From Thermodesulfobacteriales bacterium (lineage in GTDB: Bacteria > Desulfobacterota_D > UBA1144 > Nemesobacterales > UBA2774), in the NCBI GenBank assembly GCA_004525335.1, contig SPCL01000087.1, forward strand, positions 1 to 8,735: DNA of 8,735 nt, read 5' to 3'. The stretch's first letter is position 1. Every line of letters begins with the position of its first letter. The position numbers and the translations under genes are program-made. This document shows, piece by piece, positions 1-5,913 of this stretch. Under the pieces are notes generated by a model. It saw only the letters and a list, made by a program, of their open reading frames with translations. It searched no databases and was not told where the DNA came from.

Positions 1-2
1 AA

Positions 3-494
3 AAGAGAAATTTCGTACAACAGATGAAGAATGACGCTTTAGCTGATCTGTATGTTCAAAAGCCCTACGCAAAAGAATTAATTCAAGATGCTGCTGGTTA
101 TGCAGTATTCAGCAGCTTCAATACTCAATTGCTTATTGTTGGATCAGGTAATGGATATGGTGTGGCGGTGGATAATTCAAATGGTGATAACATATACATG
201 AAAATGGCTGAAGGCGGGGTTGGACTTGGTATAGCACTTAAAGATTTTAGGGAAGTTGTCGTATTTAACAACAAAGCAGTATTTAATCAGTTCATAACTG
301 AAGGATGGAGTTATGGGGCGCAAGGTGATGTTGCTGCGAAATATAAAGATGACGGAGGGGCTACAAGCGCTGAGGTCCCACTTGATTCGGAAGTTGTAGT
401 TTTTCAGATGACAAAAGATGGTATAGCCCTTAGAGCTACTATAGGAGCTTCTAAAGTCTGGATAGATGATGAACTCAACAATCTTCCGAACTAA
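3..494 (+). CDS. SYLF-domain (Ysc84-type) lipid-binding protein, 5' end outside the window
   Basis: The frame is open from the first bases of the window, reading KRNFVQQ before the first ATG at 24, so the true start and probably a signal peptide lie upstream. The visible part matches the SYLF/Ysc84 domain. It has an N-terminal helix (ALADLYVQKPYAKELI), then the hallmark GYAVFSSF, then a glycine-rich stretch with GSGNGYGVAV. Further on come GGVGLGIALKDF, the EGWSYGAQGDVAA segment and the C-terminal GIALRATIGASKV strand. SYLF proteins bind phosphoinositides and membranes in eukaryotes; bacterial members are mostly exported proteins of unknown role. The gene ends 8 nt before maf, so it is probably the upstream member of the same transcript. 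Family assignment is firm; the function is unknown. Confidence 0.8.
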   Translation, partial: KRNFVQQMKNDALADLYVQKPYAKELIQDAAGYAVFSSFNTQLLIVGSGNGYGVAVDNSNGDNIYMKMAEGGVGLGIALKDFREVVVFNNKAVFNQFITEGWSYGAQGDVAAKYKDDGGATSAEVPLDSEVVVFQMTKDGIALRATIGASKVWIDDELNNLPN

Positions 495-502
495 TTATTG
501 TA

Positions 503-1108
503 ATGAATAGCAAAATTGTTTTAGCTTCCACTTCTCCTAGAAGAAAAGAGCTTCTACAAAACGTGGGAATTGAATTTGAAATTATAGCCCCATCTTCTGA
601 TGAATCTTTAATAAGCAGAGAGAATCCTAGGGATTATGTTCTTAGATTGGCATCTGAAAAAGCGTGCTCAGTCTCACAAAATCTAGAAGGTAATTATCTG
701 GTTATTGGTGCTGATACAATTGTAGTTGTTGACGATGAAATTCTAGGCAAGCCTATTGATTTAGAAGATGCTCGCAGGATGTTGAGTAGAATTTCAGGAA
801 GGATTCATCAGGTGCTTACCGCATTTTGTATTGCTCGACCTAAAAATATTATTCTCCATAGCGAGATAGTAGATACCAATGTAGAAGTAAAAACTCTTGA
901 ACCAGATGAGATAGAAGGTTACATTAAGACCACAGAGCCGATGGATAAAGCGGGCGCATACGGTATTCAGGGGATAGGCGCTTTTATGATCAAAGGTATC
1001 AGAGGCTCATATACAAATGTTGTAGGGCTTCCATTGGTTGAGGTTCTAGAGGCATTAAAGATACATGGAGCTCAAAAACAATTTAGCGGCGATGGATTTA
1101 AAAAGTAA
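503..1108 (+). CDS. maf: Maf-family nucleoside triphosphate pyrophosphatase, YhdE type (dTTP/UTP)
   Basis: This 201-residue protein has the full set of Maf motifs. S10xxR13-R14 lies in the opening LASTSPRRKELL, K53 in SEKA, the ADT motif at 70-72, K83 in GKP, SGRIHQVLT at 98-106 and AGAYGIQG at 150-157. The KAGAYGIQG form is the one I associate with the YhdE subgroup, which hydrolyses dTTP and UTP to monophosphates. The YceF subgroup, which acts on 7-methyl-GTP, has a different sequence there. The role is cytoplasmic nucleotide housekeeping; Maf proteins have also been linked to septum formation in Bacillus. The ATG at 503 has no clear Shine-Dalgarno sequence and sits 8 nt after the SYLF stop, so translation may be coupled. 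The 3' end overlaps the yggS start by 17 nt (or 44 nt if yggS starts at 1065). Confidence 0.93.
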   Translation: MNSKIVLASTSPRRKELLQNVGIEFEIIAPSSDESLISRENPRDYVLRLASEKACSVSQNLEGNYLVIGADTIVVVDDEILGKPIDLEDARRMLSRISGRIHQVLTAFCIARPKNIILHSEIVDTNVEVKTLEPDEIEGYIKTTEPMDKAGAYGIQGIGAFMIKGIRGSYTNVVGLPLVEVLEALKIHGAQKQFSGDGFKK

Positions 1109-1781
1109 TTCAAACAATATCATTCAGAGAATTCAAGAAGCCGCTGAAAGAGTTGGACGGGACCCGCATGAAATCAAACTCGTAGCGGTAACAAAAAGGG
1201 TTGAGCCTGAGCGAATTGAACAAGCTTTAGCTTTAGGAATAGATACATTTGGTGAAAATTATGCTCAGGAATTCCGCGATAAGGCTAAAATTCTTACTGA
1301 ACAAACGGATAAAAAAATAAAATGGCATTTTATAGGCCAGTTACAAAAAAACAAGGTTAAATACATAGTAGGTAAAGTTGAGTTGATTCATTCTCTCGAT
1401 TCACTTTCAGTTGCTAAGGAGATTAACAAAAGAGCAGAAGGCTTAGAAATAACAGTTCCGGTACTAATAGAAGTTAATATCGGAGGAGAAGAGTCAAAGG
1501 GCGGGATCATTCCTGCTCAATTGGAGAGCTTCTTGAACGAACTAAGCGGCTTATCTTCTGTAGAAGTTCGGGGGCTAATGACAATGCCGCCTTATTTTGA
1601 TAATGTTGAAATGGCTAGGCCATACTTTATTCGACTAAGAGAAATTAGAGATGATTTGTTACCCTTATTTCCGAAACTAAAAGAACTGTCTATGGGGATG
1701 AGTGGAGATTTTGAGGTAGCAATTGAGGAAGGCGCTACAATTATAAGAGTTGGATCAGCAATTTTTGGAGAAAGGAATTAG
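1092..1781 (+). CDS. yggS: YggS/PROSC-type pyridoxal 5'-phosphate homeostasis protein
   Basis: This is a single-domain fold-type III PLP protein of 230 residues, close to the usual family length. The PLP-binding lysine is K35 in LVAVTK. Other family marks are FGENYAQEF, WHFIGQLQKNK, LIEVNIGGEESKGG, VRGLMTMPP and SMGMSGDFEVAIEEGATIIRVG, which carries the phosphate-binding region near the C-terminus. The family has no clear catalytic activity; it buffers PLP and affects amino-acid and keto-acid pools. I chose the ATG at 1092 because it places the PLP lysine at residue 35, next to K36 of E. coli YggS. An in-frame ATG at 1065 would add nine residues. Neither start has a good Shine-Dalgarno sequence. 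It overlaps maf and lies 15 nt before proC, a common partner of yggS. Confidence 0.93.
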   Translation: MDLKSNSNNIIQRIQEAAERVGRDPHEIKLVAVTKRVEPERIEQALALGIDTFGENYAQEFRDKAKILTEQTDKKIKWHFIGQLQKNKVKYIVGKVELIHSLDSLSVAKEINKRAEGLEITVPVLIEVNIGGEESKGGIIPAQLESFLNELSGLSSVEVRGLMTMPPYFDNVEMARPYFIRLREIRDDLLPLFPKLKELSMGMSGDFEVAIEEGATIIRVGSAIFGERN

Positions 1782-1796
1782 TAAACGAGAAAAGAA

Positions 1797-2612
1797 ATGA
1801 ATAAAATTGGATTTATAGGCGCAGGTAACATGGCAGAAGCTCTGATAAAGGGGCTTATTTCGTCAAAGCTCTTTAAGAGCGAGCAAATCTTAATTGCAGA
1901 TATAGTTAAGAAAAGAGTCGACTATATAAAATCAACTTATAAAGTAAGCATAGCTTCTGACAACAAACAGCTTTCAAAAGAATCAGACATCATAGTCTTA
2001 TCGGTAAAACCTAATCATATCTCAAAAGTAGTAAGTGAAATAAAAGCGGCAATAACGTCTAAAAAGATTCTTATATCCATAGCTGCGGGGATACCAAGCA
2101 CATTAATTTCGAAGCTGATTAAAAAGAAGTCAAAGATAGTCAGGGTTATGCCCAATACTCCGGCATTGGTGCTTGCAGGAGCTTCGGTGCTATATTGTAA
2201 TGAGAATGTGACTGCACAGGAAAAAGAGCGTGTAAAAGAGATATTCGAGTCGGTTGGTATCGCATATATAGTTGAGGATGAAGCTCTTCTGGACCCGGCA
2301 ACGGGACTTAGCGGCAGCGGGCCTGCTTATGTATCAATTTTTATAGAAGCGCTTGCTGACGGAGGGGTAAAGATGGGTCTCCCAAGGGATATGGCTCATA
2401 AATTAGCTGCTCAGACGGTCTATGGTACCGCTAAAATGATTATTGAGGGTGATGATCATCCCGCTCAATTCAAGGATAAGGTCTCATCTCCAGGCGGAAC
2501 AACTATCGAGGGTATACATCATCTGGAAAAAGGCGGATTTCGCTCAAGCACTATTTCAGCAGTAGAAGCGGCAACTCGTCGTTCAAAGGAACTTTCTAAG
2601 GGGGATAAATAA
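1797..2612 (+). CDS. proC: Pyrroline-5-carboxylate reductase
   Basis: It catalyses the last step of proline synthesis, NAD(P)H-dependent reduction of 1-pyrroline-5-carboxylate, in the cytoplasm. At 271 residues it has the normal family length. The N-terminal Rossmann motif is GFIGAGNMAEAL (5-16). SVKP lies at 69-72 and MPNTPA at 118-123, lining the cofactor and substrate site. The C-terminal dimerisation domain carries SGSGPAYV (172-179) and the ProC signature SPGGTTIEG (231-239), followed by HHLEKGGFR. No key motif is missing. The start at 1797 is preceded by a purine-rich AGAAAAG. The stop codon shares one base with the yggT start (TAATG), which points to translational coupling in the operon. 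Confidence 0.96.
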   Translation: MNKIGFIGAGNMAEALIKGLISSKLFKSEQILIADIVKKRVDYIKSTYKVSIASDNKQLSKESDIIVLSVKPNHISKVVSEIKAAITSKKILISIAAGIPSTLISKLIKKKSKIVRVMPNTPALVLAGASVLYCNENVTAQEKERVKEIFESVGIAYIVEDEALLDPATGLSGSGPAYVSIFIEALADGGVKMGLPRDMAHKLAAQTVYGTAKMIIEGDDHPAQFKDKVSSPGGTTIEGIHHLEKGGFRSSTISAVEAATRRSKELSKGDK

Positions 2613-2911
2613 TGGATATTTTAGGCGGGAACTTTTTAGTAGGTATAGCTAAAGCTCTTAATCTAATCCTGACAATATATTTGTATGTTATCGTTGCTAG
2701 AGCAATAATTTCTTGGGTAAGTCCGAGTCCTTATAATCCAATAGTACAATTTTTATATGCTGCTACTGAGCCGGTCTTGAGGTATGTCCGAAGGATGATT
2801 CCACCAATTGGCGGCACAATTGATGTATCTCCAATTATTGTCATTGTTGCAATTTATTTCTTACAGCAATTTTTGGTCAATAGTTTATTAGAGTTAGCAC
2901 AAAGGTATTAA
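2612..2911 (+). CDS. yggT: YggT/YlmG-family integral membrane protein
   Basis: This 99-residue protein has two hydrophobic segments, about 8-34 and 72-95, with a polar basic linker between them. The linker holds the family signature: SWVSPSPYNPIVQFLY, then ATEPVLRYVRRMIPP and GGTIDVSPI. The family occurs in bacteria (YggT), Gram-positive division clusters (YlmG) and plastids. Reported roles include osmotic or potassium tolerance and membrane-protein or division functions, but no biochemical activity is settled. A strong Shine-Dalgarno sequence (AAGGGGG, 2598-2604) lies 7 nt before the ATG, inside the end of proC. The position after yggS and proC is the familiar one for this gene. Confidence 0.9.
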   Translation: MDILGGNFLVGIAKALNLILTIYLYVIVARAIISWVSPSPYNPIVQFLYAATEPVLRYVRRMIPPIGGTIDVSPIIVIVAIYFLQQFLVNSLLELAQRY

Positions 2912-2917
2912 TTAAAT

Positions 2918-3202
2918 TTGAGCAAAAGTTATACAATTCTCAAAATCCAAATACAGCCAAAGTCCTATCGTAATCAAATTGTAGGTTTGCATGATGGCAG
3001 GCTCAAGATAAAAATTGCAGCCCCACCTGTGGATGGCAAAGCAAACGAAAGTTTGATTGAGTTTTTAGCAAAAACTTTTAAAATTTCAAAATCAAACATA
3101 GAAATTCTTAAAGGCCACACTTCTAAACTGAAAACTATAAAATTATCCGGCATTAGTGAAAACACTTATAGCTCTATTATCAGCAAGTATGAATATTCAT
3201 AG
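2918..3202 (+). CDS. yggU: DUF167 (UPF0235, YggU-like) small protein
   Basis: This 94-residue protein starts at a TTG codon. The DUF167 pattern is clear: a basic first strand (ILKIQIQPKS), DGRLKIKIAAPPVDGKAN with the conserved APPVDGKAN at 35-43, an amphipathic helix (ESLIEFLAKTF), and the closing EILKGHTSKLKTIKL. Solved family members are small alpha/beta proteins of unknown function, usually next to yggT or yggS as here. The start lies 6 nt after the yggT stop. An AAAGG at 2901-2905, inside the last codons of yggT, is the only candidate ribosome site, and at 12 nt it is rather far from the TTG. The family call is secure; the biochemical role is unknown. Confidence 0.88.
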   Translation: MSKSYTILKIQIQPKSYRNQIVGLHDGRLKIKIAAPPVDGKANESLIEFLAKTFKISKSNIEILKGHTSKLKTIKLSGISENTYSSIISKYEYS

Positions 3203-3206
3203 ACAG

Positions 3207-3222
3207 TAGAATCCTGATTCTA
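3207..3222 (+). terminator. Small palindromic hairpin after the yggS-proC-yggT-DUF167 run
   Basis: TAGAATC and GATTCTA form perfect 7-nt arms around CT. As RNA this gives a 6-bp stem with a CCTG loop, followed by AATTTTAGTATCTT. It starts 4 nt after the DUF167 stop and could be a weak intrinsic terminator. The stem is AT-rich and the T run is short, so an operator for the downstream hydrolase gene is an alternative. Confidence 0.4.
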
Positions 3223-3241
3223 ATTTTAGTATCTTATCTAT

Positions 3242-4021
3242 ATGACTGAAATAACTATTCGAGAAGCTAGAGTCCACTATATAGAGGGAGAGAGGTTCGA
3301 TAGATCTCGTCCTACACTTTTATTTGTTCATGGAGCGGGGCAAAGTGTCGCTACCTGGAAGTTTCAATTTGGGTTATTTAAAAACCATCCACATTTTAAT
3401 TTTATTGCACTAGACCTGCCGGGTCATGGAGGCTCGGAGGGAGAAGGATTGCGGAGTGTAGCGGAATATAAAGATTTTCTGTTAAAGTTTATAGATACCC
3501 TAAAATTACAAAACATAATCTTAATCGGTCATTCAATGGGCGGCGGAATTGCTATGCTCCTAGCCATTGAACGACCTGAAATACTTAAAGCATGCGTTTT
3601 GGCGGCTACAGGGGCTAAGCTCAGCGTAGCTCAGCAAACCCTTGATACGGTTAAGAATAATTATGAAGCATTTTGCGAGATCGCTCCTCAAAGGATGTTT
3701 GCTGAAGATTCTCCCCAAGAACTTAAACAGGAATTCAAACAAGGCCTAATAGATATAGGGCAAGAAGTTTGTTATTGGGATTTGGTTACATGCAATGAGT
3801 TTGATATTCTGGATGATGTTCATAAAATAACCTTACCAACACTTATTGTCTCTGCCGATAAAGACATGCTTACTCCTGTGAAATATGGAGAGTATCTTCA
3901 CCAAAAAATTTATGGATCAGAATTTTATGAAATAAAAGGCTCAGGTCATTTTATTATGCAGGAAAAGAGCCAAGAGTTTAATATAATTTTAGAGAATTTC
4001 TTGAATAATTTTATTGAGTGA
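3242..4021 (+). CDS. Alpha/beta-hydrolase fold protein, substrate unknown
   Basis: This 259-residue protein has the complete alpha/beta hydrolase layout. The oxyanion-hole motif is FVHGAG (28-33), followed by LDLPGHGGS (58-65). The nucleophile elbow is GHSMGG with Ser98. A helical cap lies at about 125-190. The acid is in SADKDMLTP (D208, or less likely D206), and His236 lies in GSGHF. The triad is intact, so it should be an active esterase, lipase-like enzyme or C-C hydrolase. Nothing nearby identifies the substrate. No signal peptide is visible, so it is probably cytoplasmic. No Shine-Dalgarno sequence precedes the ATG, and an in-frame stop at 3227-3229 rules out a longer product. The gene is separated from both neighbours by short gaps and may be a single unit. 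Confidence 0.9.
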   Translation: MTEITIREARVHYIEGERFDRSRPTLLFVHGAGQSVATWKFQFGLFKNHPHFNFIALDLPGHGGSEGEGLRSVAEYKDFLLKFIDTLKLQNIILIGHSMGGGIAMLLAIERPEILKACVLAATGAKLSVAQQTLDTVKNNYEAFCEIAPQRMFAEDSPQELKQEFKQGLIDIGQEVCYWDLVTCNEFDILDDVHKITLPTLIVSADKDMLTPVKYGEYLHQKIYGSEFYEIKGSGHFIMQEKSQEFNIILENFLNNFIE

Positions 4022-4059
4022 TACATGGCACTTAAGATGAGTTGTTTAAATAAGAACTA

Positions 4060-4088
4060 TTGAATTGTTAGATACTAGCAATTATATT
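4060..4088 (+). promoter_or_regulatory. Candidate sigma70-type promoter before the 4090 gene
   Basis: TTGAAT (4060-4065), a 17-nt spacer and TATATT (4083-4088) match the -35/-10 pattern at 4/6 and 5/6. The predicted transcript would begin near 4095. That is downstream of the ATG at 4090 and would favour translation from 4156. The DNA is AT-rich, so chance matches are likely. Confidence 0.4.
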
Positions 4089-4089
4089 T

Positions 4090-4635
4090 ATGTTGGGTGA
4101 TTATCGTACTGAGTTTATCTTAACCAGCATATTTCGTGGGCTAGAGGTAGCTATAATGTGGGTTTGTTTGTGGGTTTTCATAATAACTGTTTTTTTAGGG
4201 CCCGATTTGAGTTCTTTTGGCGATGAGATAGTTGCTCAACGTTCTCCGATTTTGCCGACCTCTATAAGTGGAGAATACATTGTTTCCGGAGAGGATAGTT
4301 CTGTATGTCTAGATTATGAAACAAGAACATCCACTAATACTTGCGAACCTGATTTCAAAGTTGGAACTCAAACTATAATCATACCGAACTTGTCATCACC
4401 AACCGATACTACTTTCAATGAAAACGATGAGCAGATTTCTCTCCTGCCCAATCCTGACGTTGATTTTATAGAGGACTATATGGTTAAGTTCGATGGCCAG
4501 AAGTCTGGGGATACTATTTTTTTTGGAGGAGTTGTACCATTTGTAGCTATTCCCGACGGCGAACTTTCGACTGAGGATAGTTTTTTTAATGAAGAAAGTT
4601 TCTCCGTGTTTCTTTACTTAAAAAGGAAGTTTTAG
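4090..4635 (+). CDS. Unrecognised membrane-anchored or secreted protein, possibly C-terminally truncated
   Basis: I do not recognise this family. The 181-residue frame has one strongly hydrophobic segment at about 19-36 (VAIMWVCLWVFIITVFLG), then a polar, acidic, Thr/Ser/Asp-rich region that should lie outside the cytoplasm. That region has two cysteines, C73 and C85, which could form a disulfide. It also has two similar pieces, IIIPNLSSP and SLLPNPDVD. The start is uncertain. The ATG at 4090 has no Shine-Dalgarno sequence. The in-frame ATG at 4156 has AGAGG 8 nt upstream and fits a candidate promoter, but would leave an export signal without positive charge. The end is also suspect: another frame stays open from 4593 to 4754 and could be the lost C-terminus. 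Expression is unproven. Confidence 0.55.
   Translation: MLGDYRTEFILTSIFRGLEVAIMWVCLWVFIITVFLGPDLSSFGDEIVAQRSPILPTSISGEYIVSGEDSSVCLDYETRTSTNTCEPDFKVGTQTIIIPNLSSPTDTTFNENDEQISLLPNPDVDFIEDYMVKFDGQKSGDTIFFGGVVPFVAIPDGELSTEDSFFNEESFSVFLYLKRKF
4143..4147 (+). promoter_or_regulatory. Shine-Dalgarno AGAGG favouring an internal start at 4156
   Basis: AGAGG lies 8 nt before the in-frame ATG at 4156, the normal spacing, while the ATG at 4090 has no such site. Starting at 4156 gives a 159-residue protein beginning MWVCLWVF, in which the hydrophobic segment is at the very N-terminus. Confidence 0.4.
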
Positions 4636-4784
4636 TCTCTGAATACATATTGATTCCCAACCCCTCTTACATAGAGCAATTGTTAAATCTTAAGCTATTT
4701 TCTGCTCAACTAGTTAGACGTCCCTTTACTAGAGATGCAATTTTGTTACACTAAACCAAAATTTCGTGACAGGAGAAAGATAAA

Positions 4785-5444
4785 ATGAAGATAGCACTAC
4801 TAGGTGGTACGGGAGATATAGCAGAAGGCCTGGTACTTAGATGGTCCAAGGCAGGGCATGAAATTTTTATAGGCTCCAGAAGTGAAGAGAAAGCACAAAC
4901 AATAACTGATGAATACAAAGAAAAATTAGCTAGTCTAGGTATTGAAGGGCAGATTTCAGGGATGGCAAATGCTGATGCGGCCAAAGCTGCGGAAGTAGTG
5001 ATAATAAGCATCCCCCCTGAGTATGCGGCTGCAACAATAAGTCAAATTAAAGATAGCTTTACAGATCAGATTGTTGTAACCCCCGTTGTATCCATGGAGA
5101 GACATGAGGACAAGAGTTTTGTGTATAATCCTCCACCCCAGGGCTCATCCGCACTGGAAATTAAAGAGGCATTACCTGAGACTGTGAGGCTTGTTTCCGC
5201 ATATCACAATCTTCCAGCCAAAGAACTCAGCAAGGTTGAAGAAGATTTGGATTACGATGTTGTAATTTGCGGTGATGACGAGGAAGCAAAAGCAGTGGTT
5301 ACAAAACTTACCGAAGATATGCCCAATATGAGGGTTCTGGATGCGGGACCACTTAAGCTTTCCGCAATGATTGAAGCGATTACACCTCTTATTGTTAATT
5401 TAAATATTAAACACAAACGTCATTTCTCGGTAAAGTTTGTTTAA
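4785..5444 (+). CDS. npdG: F420-dependent NADP reductase (NADPH:F420 oxidoreductase)
   Basis: It transfers hydride between NADP(H) and the deazaflavin cofactor F420, in the cytoplasm. At 219 residues it is close to the Archaeoglobus Fno enzyme (about 212), which it resembles throughout. The nucleotide-binding motif is GGTGDIAEGL (7-16), and SRSEEK (31-36) fits the pocket for the NADP 2'-phosphate. Later come VVISIPPEY-like strand residues at 71-80, SAYHNLPA (138-145), CGDDEEA (162-168), DAGPL (186-190) and TPLIVNLN (200-207). Shine-Dalgarno AGGAG (4771-4775) is 9 nt before the ATG. No F420-synthesis gene is visible here. The gene stands alone between a 149-nt upstream gap and a terminator hairpin. 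A distant alternative is an NADP-binding reductase of the same fold with another acceptor. Confidence 0.88.
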   Translation: MKIALLGGTGDIAEGLVLRWSKAGHEIFIGSRSEEKAQTITDEYKEKLASLGIEGQISGMANADAAKAAEVVIISIPPEYAAATISQIKDSFTDQIVVTPVVSMERHEDKSFVYNPPPQGSSALEIKEALPETVRLVSAYHNLPAKELSKVEEDLDYDVVICGDDEEAKAVVTKLTEDMPNMRVLDAGPLKLSAMIEAITPLIVNLNIKHKRHFSVKFV

Positions 5445-5452
5445 AAACTATA

Positions 5453-5476
5453 AGGGGCGGTTTAAAGGCTGCCCCT
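5453..5476. terminator. Bidirectional terminator hairpin between npdG and yjbQ
   Basis: AGGGGC (5453-5458) pairs with GCCCCT (5471-5476). Further G-C and G-U pairs can extend the stem to a TAAA loop. It lies 8 nt after the npdG stop and 5 nt after the yjbQ stop on the other strand. On the minus strand the hairpin is followed by TATAGTTTTT, the T-rich tail of an intrinsic terminator. The plus-strand tail is not T-rich, so the hairpin is better suited to ending the yjbQ transcript. Confidence 0.7.
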
Positions 5477-5481
5477 ATACC

Positions 5482-5901
5482 CTACTCCCCAATTATCTGA
5501 AGAATGATTTCTCTCGACCTAGGCCTGTTATCAAAATCTACCACTATAATTTGCTGCCATGTACCTAGCAGGAGCCCGGTTGCAGTAAAAGGAACAGTAA
5601 GCGAAGCACCTAGTAAAGCAGCTCTTACATGAGAGTAGCCGTTACCATCTCCCCATCTAGCATCATGGTGATAACCAATATCTTTAGGCGCGATCCTTTC
5701 AATTGCTTCTTGAAAATCTCTGATCGCTCCTCCCTCGTATTCGATGGTAGTAACTCCGGCTGTCGATCCTGGTATAAAAATAGTTACAGTCCCTGAAGAT
5801 ATTCCTGACTCATTTACACCTTTTGCCACTTCAGCCGTGATATCTATTAAATCGGTTTCACCGTTTGTTTCTATCCTGAGACCTTGTGTTATTACTGCCA
5901 C
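5482..5901 (-). CDS. yjbQ: YjbQ family (UPF0047) protein
   Basis: This 139-residue single-domain protein shows the family pattern. It has FIPGSTAGVTTIEYE (42-56), then HHDARWGDGNGYSH (78-91), RAALLGASLTVPF, GTWQ (113-116), VDFDNRPRSR and a C-terminal QIIGE. E. coli YjbQ has weak thiamin-phosphate synthase side activity; the true family function is unsettled. The first motif reads GSTA rather than the HTTA of E. coli-type members, which I associate with archaeal-type relatives. In the second motif, GNGYSH has Tyr89 where many members have His. The start codon is GTG, with Shine-Dalgarno AGGAG at 5909-5913. That site overlaps the stop of the upstream beta-CASP gene, so the two are probably co-transcribed and coupled. 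Confidence 0.9.
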   Translation of the reverse strand: MAVITQGLRIETNGETDLIDITAEVAKGVNESGISSGTVTIFIPGSTAGVTTIEYEGGAIRDFQEAIERIAPKDIGYHHDARWGDGNGYSHVRAALLGASLTVPFTATGLLLGTWQQIIVVDFDNRPRSREIILQIIGE

Positions 5902-5908
5902 TTTGCCT

Positions 5909-5913
5909 CTCCT
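5909..5913 (-). promoter_or_regulatory. Shine-Dalgarno of yjbQ overlapping the upstream stop codon
   Basis: On the minus strand AGGAG ends 7 nt before the GTG start of yjbQ and shares bases with the TAG stop (5912-5914) of the preceding gene. It supports the GTG start at 5901 and translational coupling. Confidence 0.7.

Noticed and set aside
4611..4635. Programmed -1 ribosomal frameshift at the TTAAAAAGG stretch
   Set aside because: The codons read there are tta aaa agg, which do not give a proper X XXY YYZ slippery heptamer, and no stable downstream hairpin is evident. A mutation or sequencing indel is simpler.
4724..4752. Promoter before npdG (TTTACT, 16 nt, TACACT)
   Set aside because: Both boxes match only 4/6 in AT-rich DNA, and the stretch may instead be the lost coding end of the upstream gene.
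4751..5011. 86-codon minus-strand frame opposite npdG
   Set aside because: It lies antisense to the well-supported npdG gene, has no recognisable domain and is best explained as a shadow frame.
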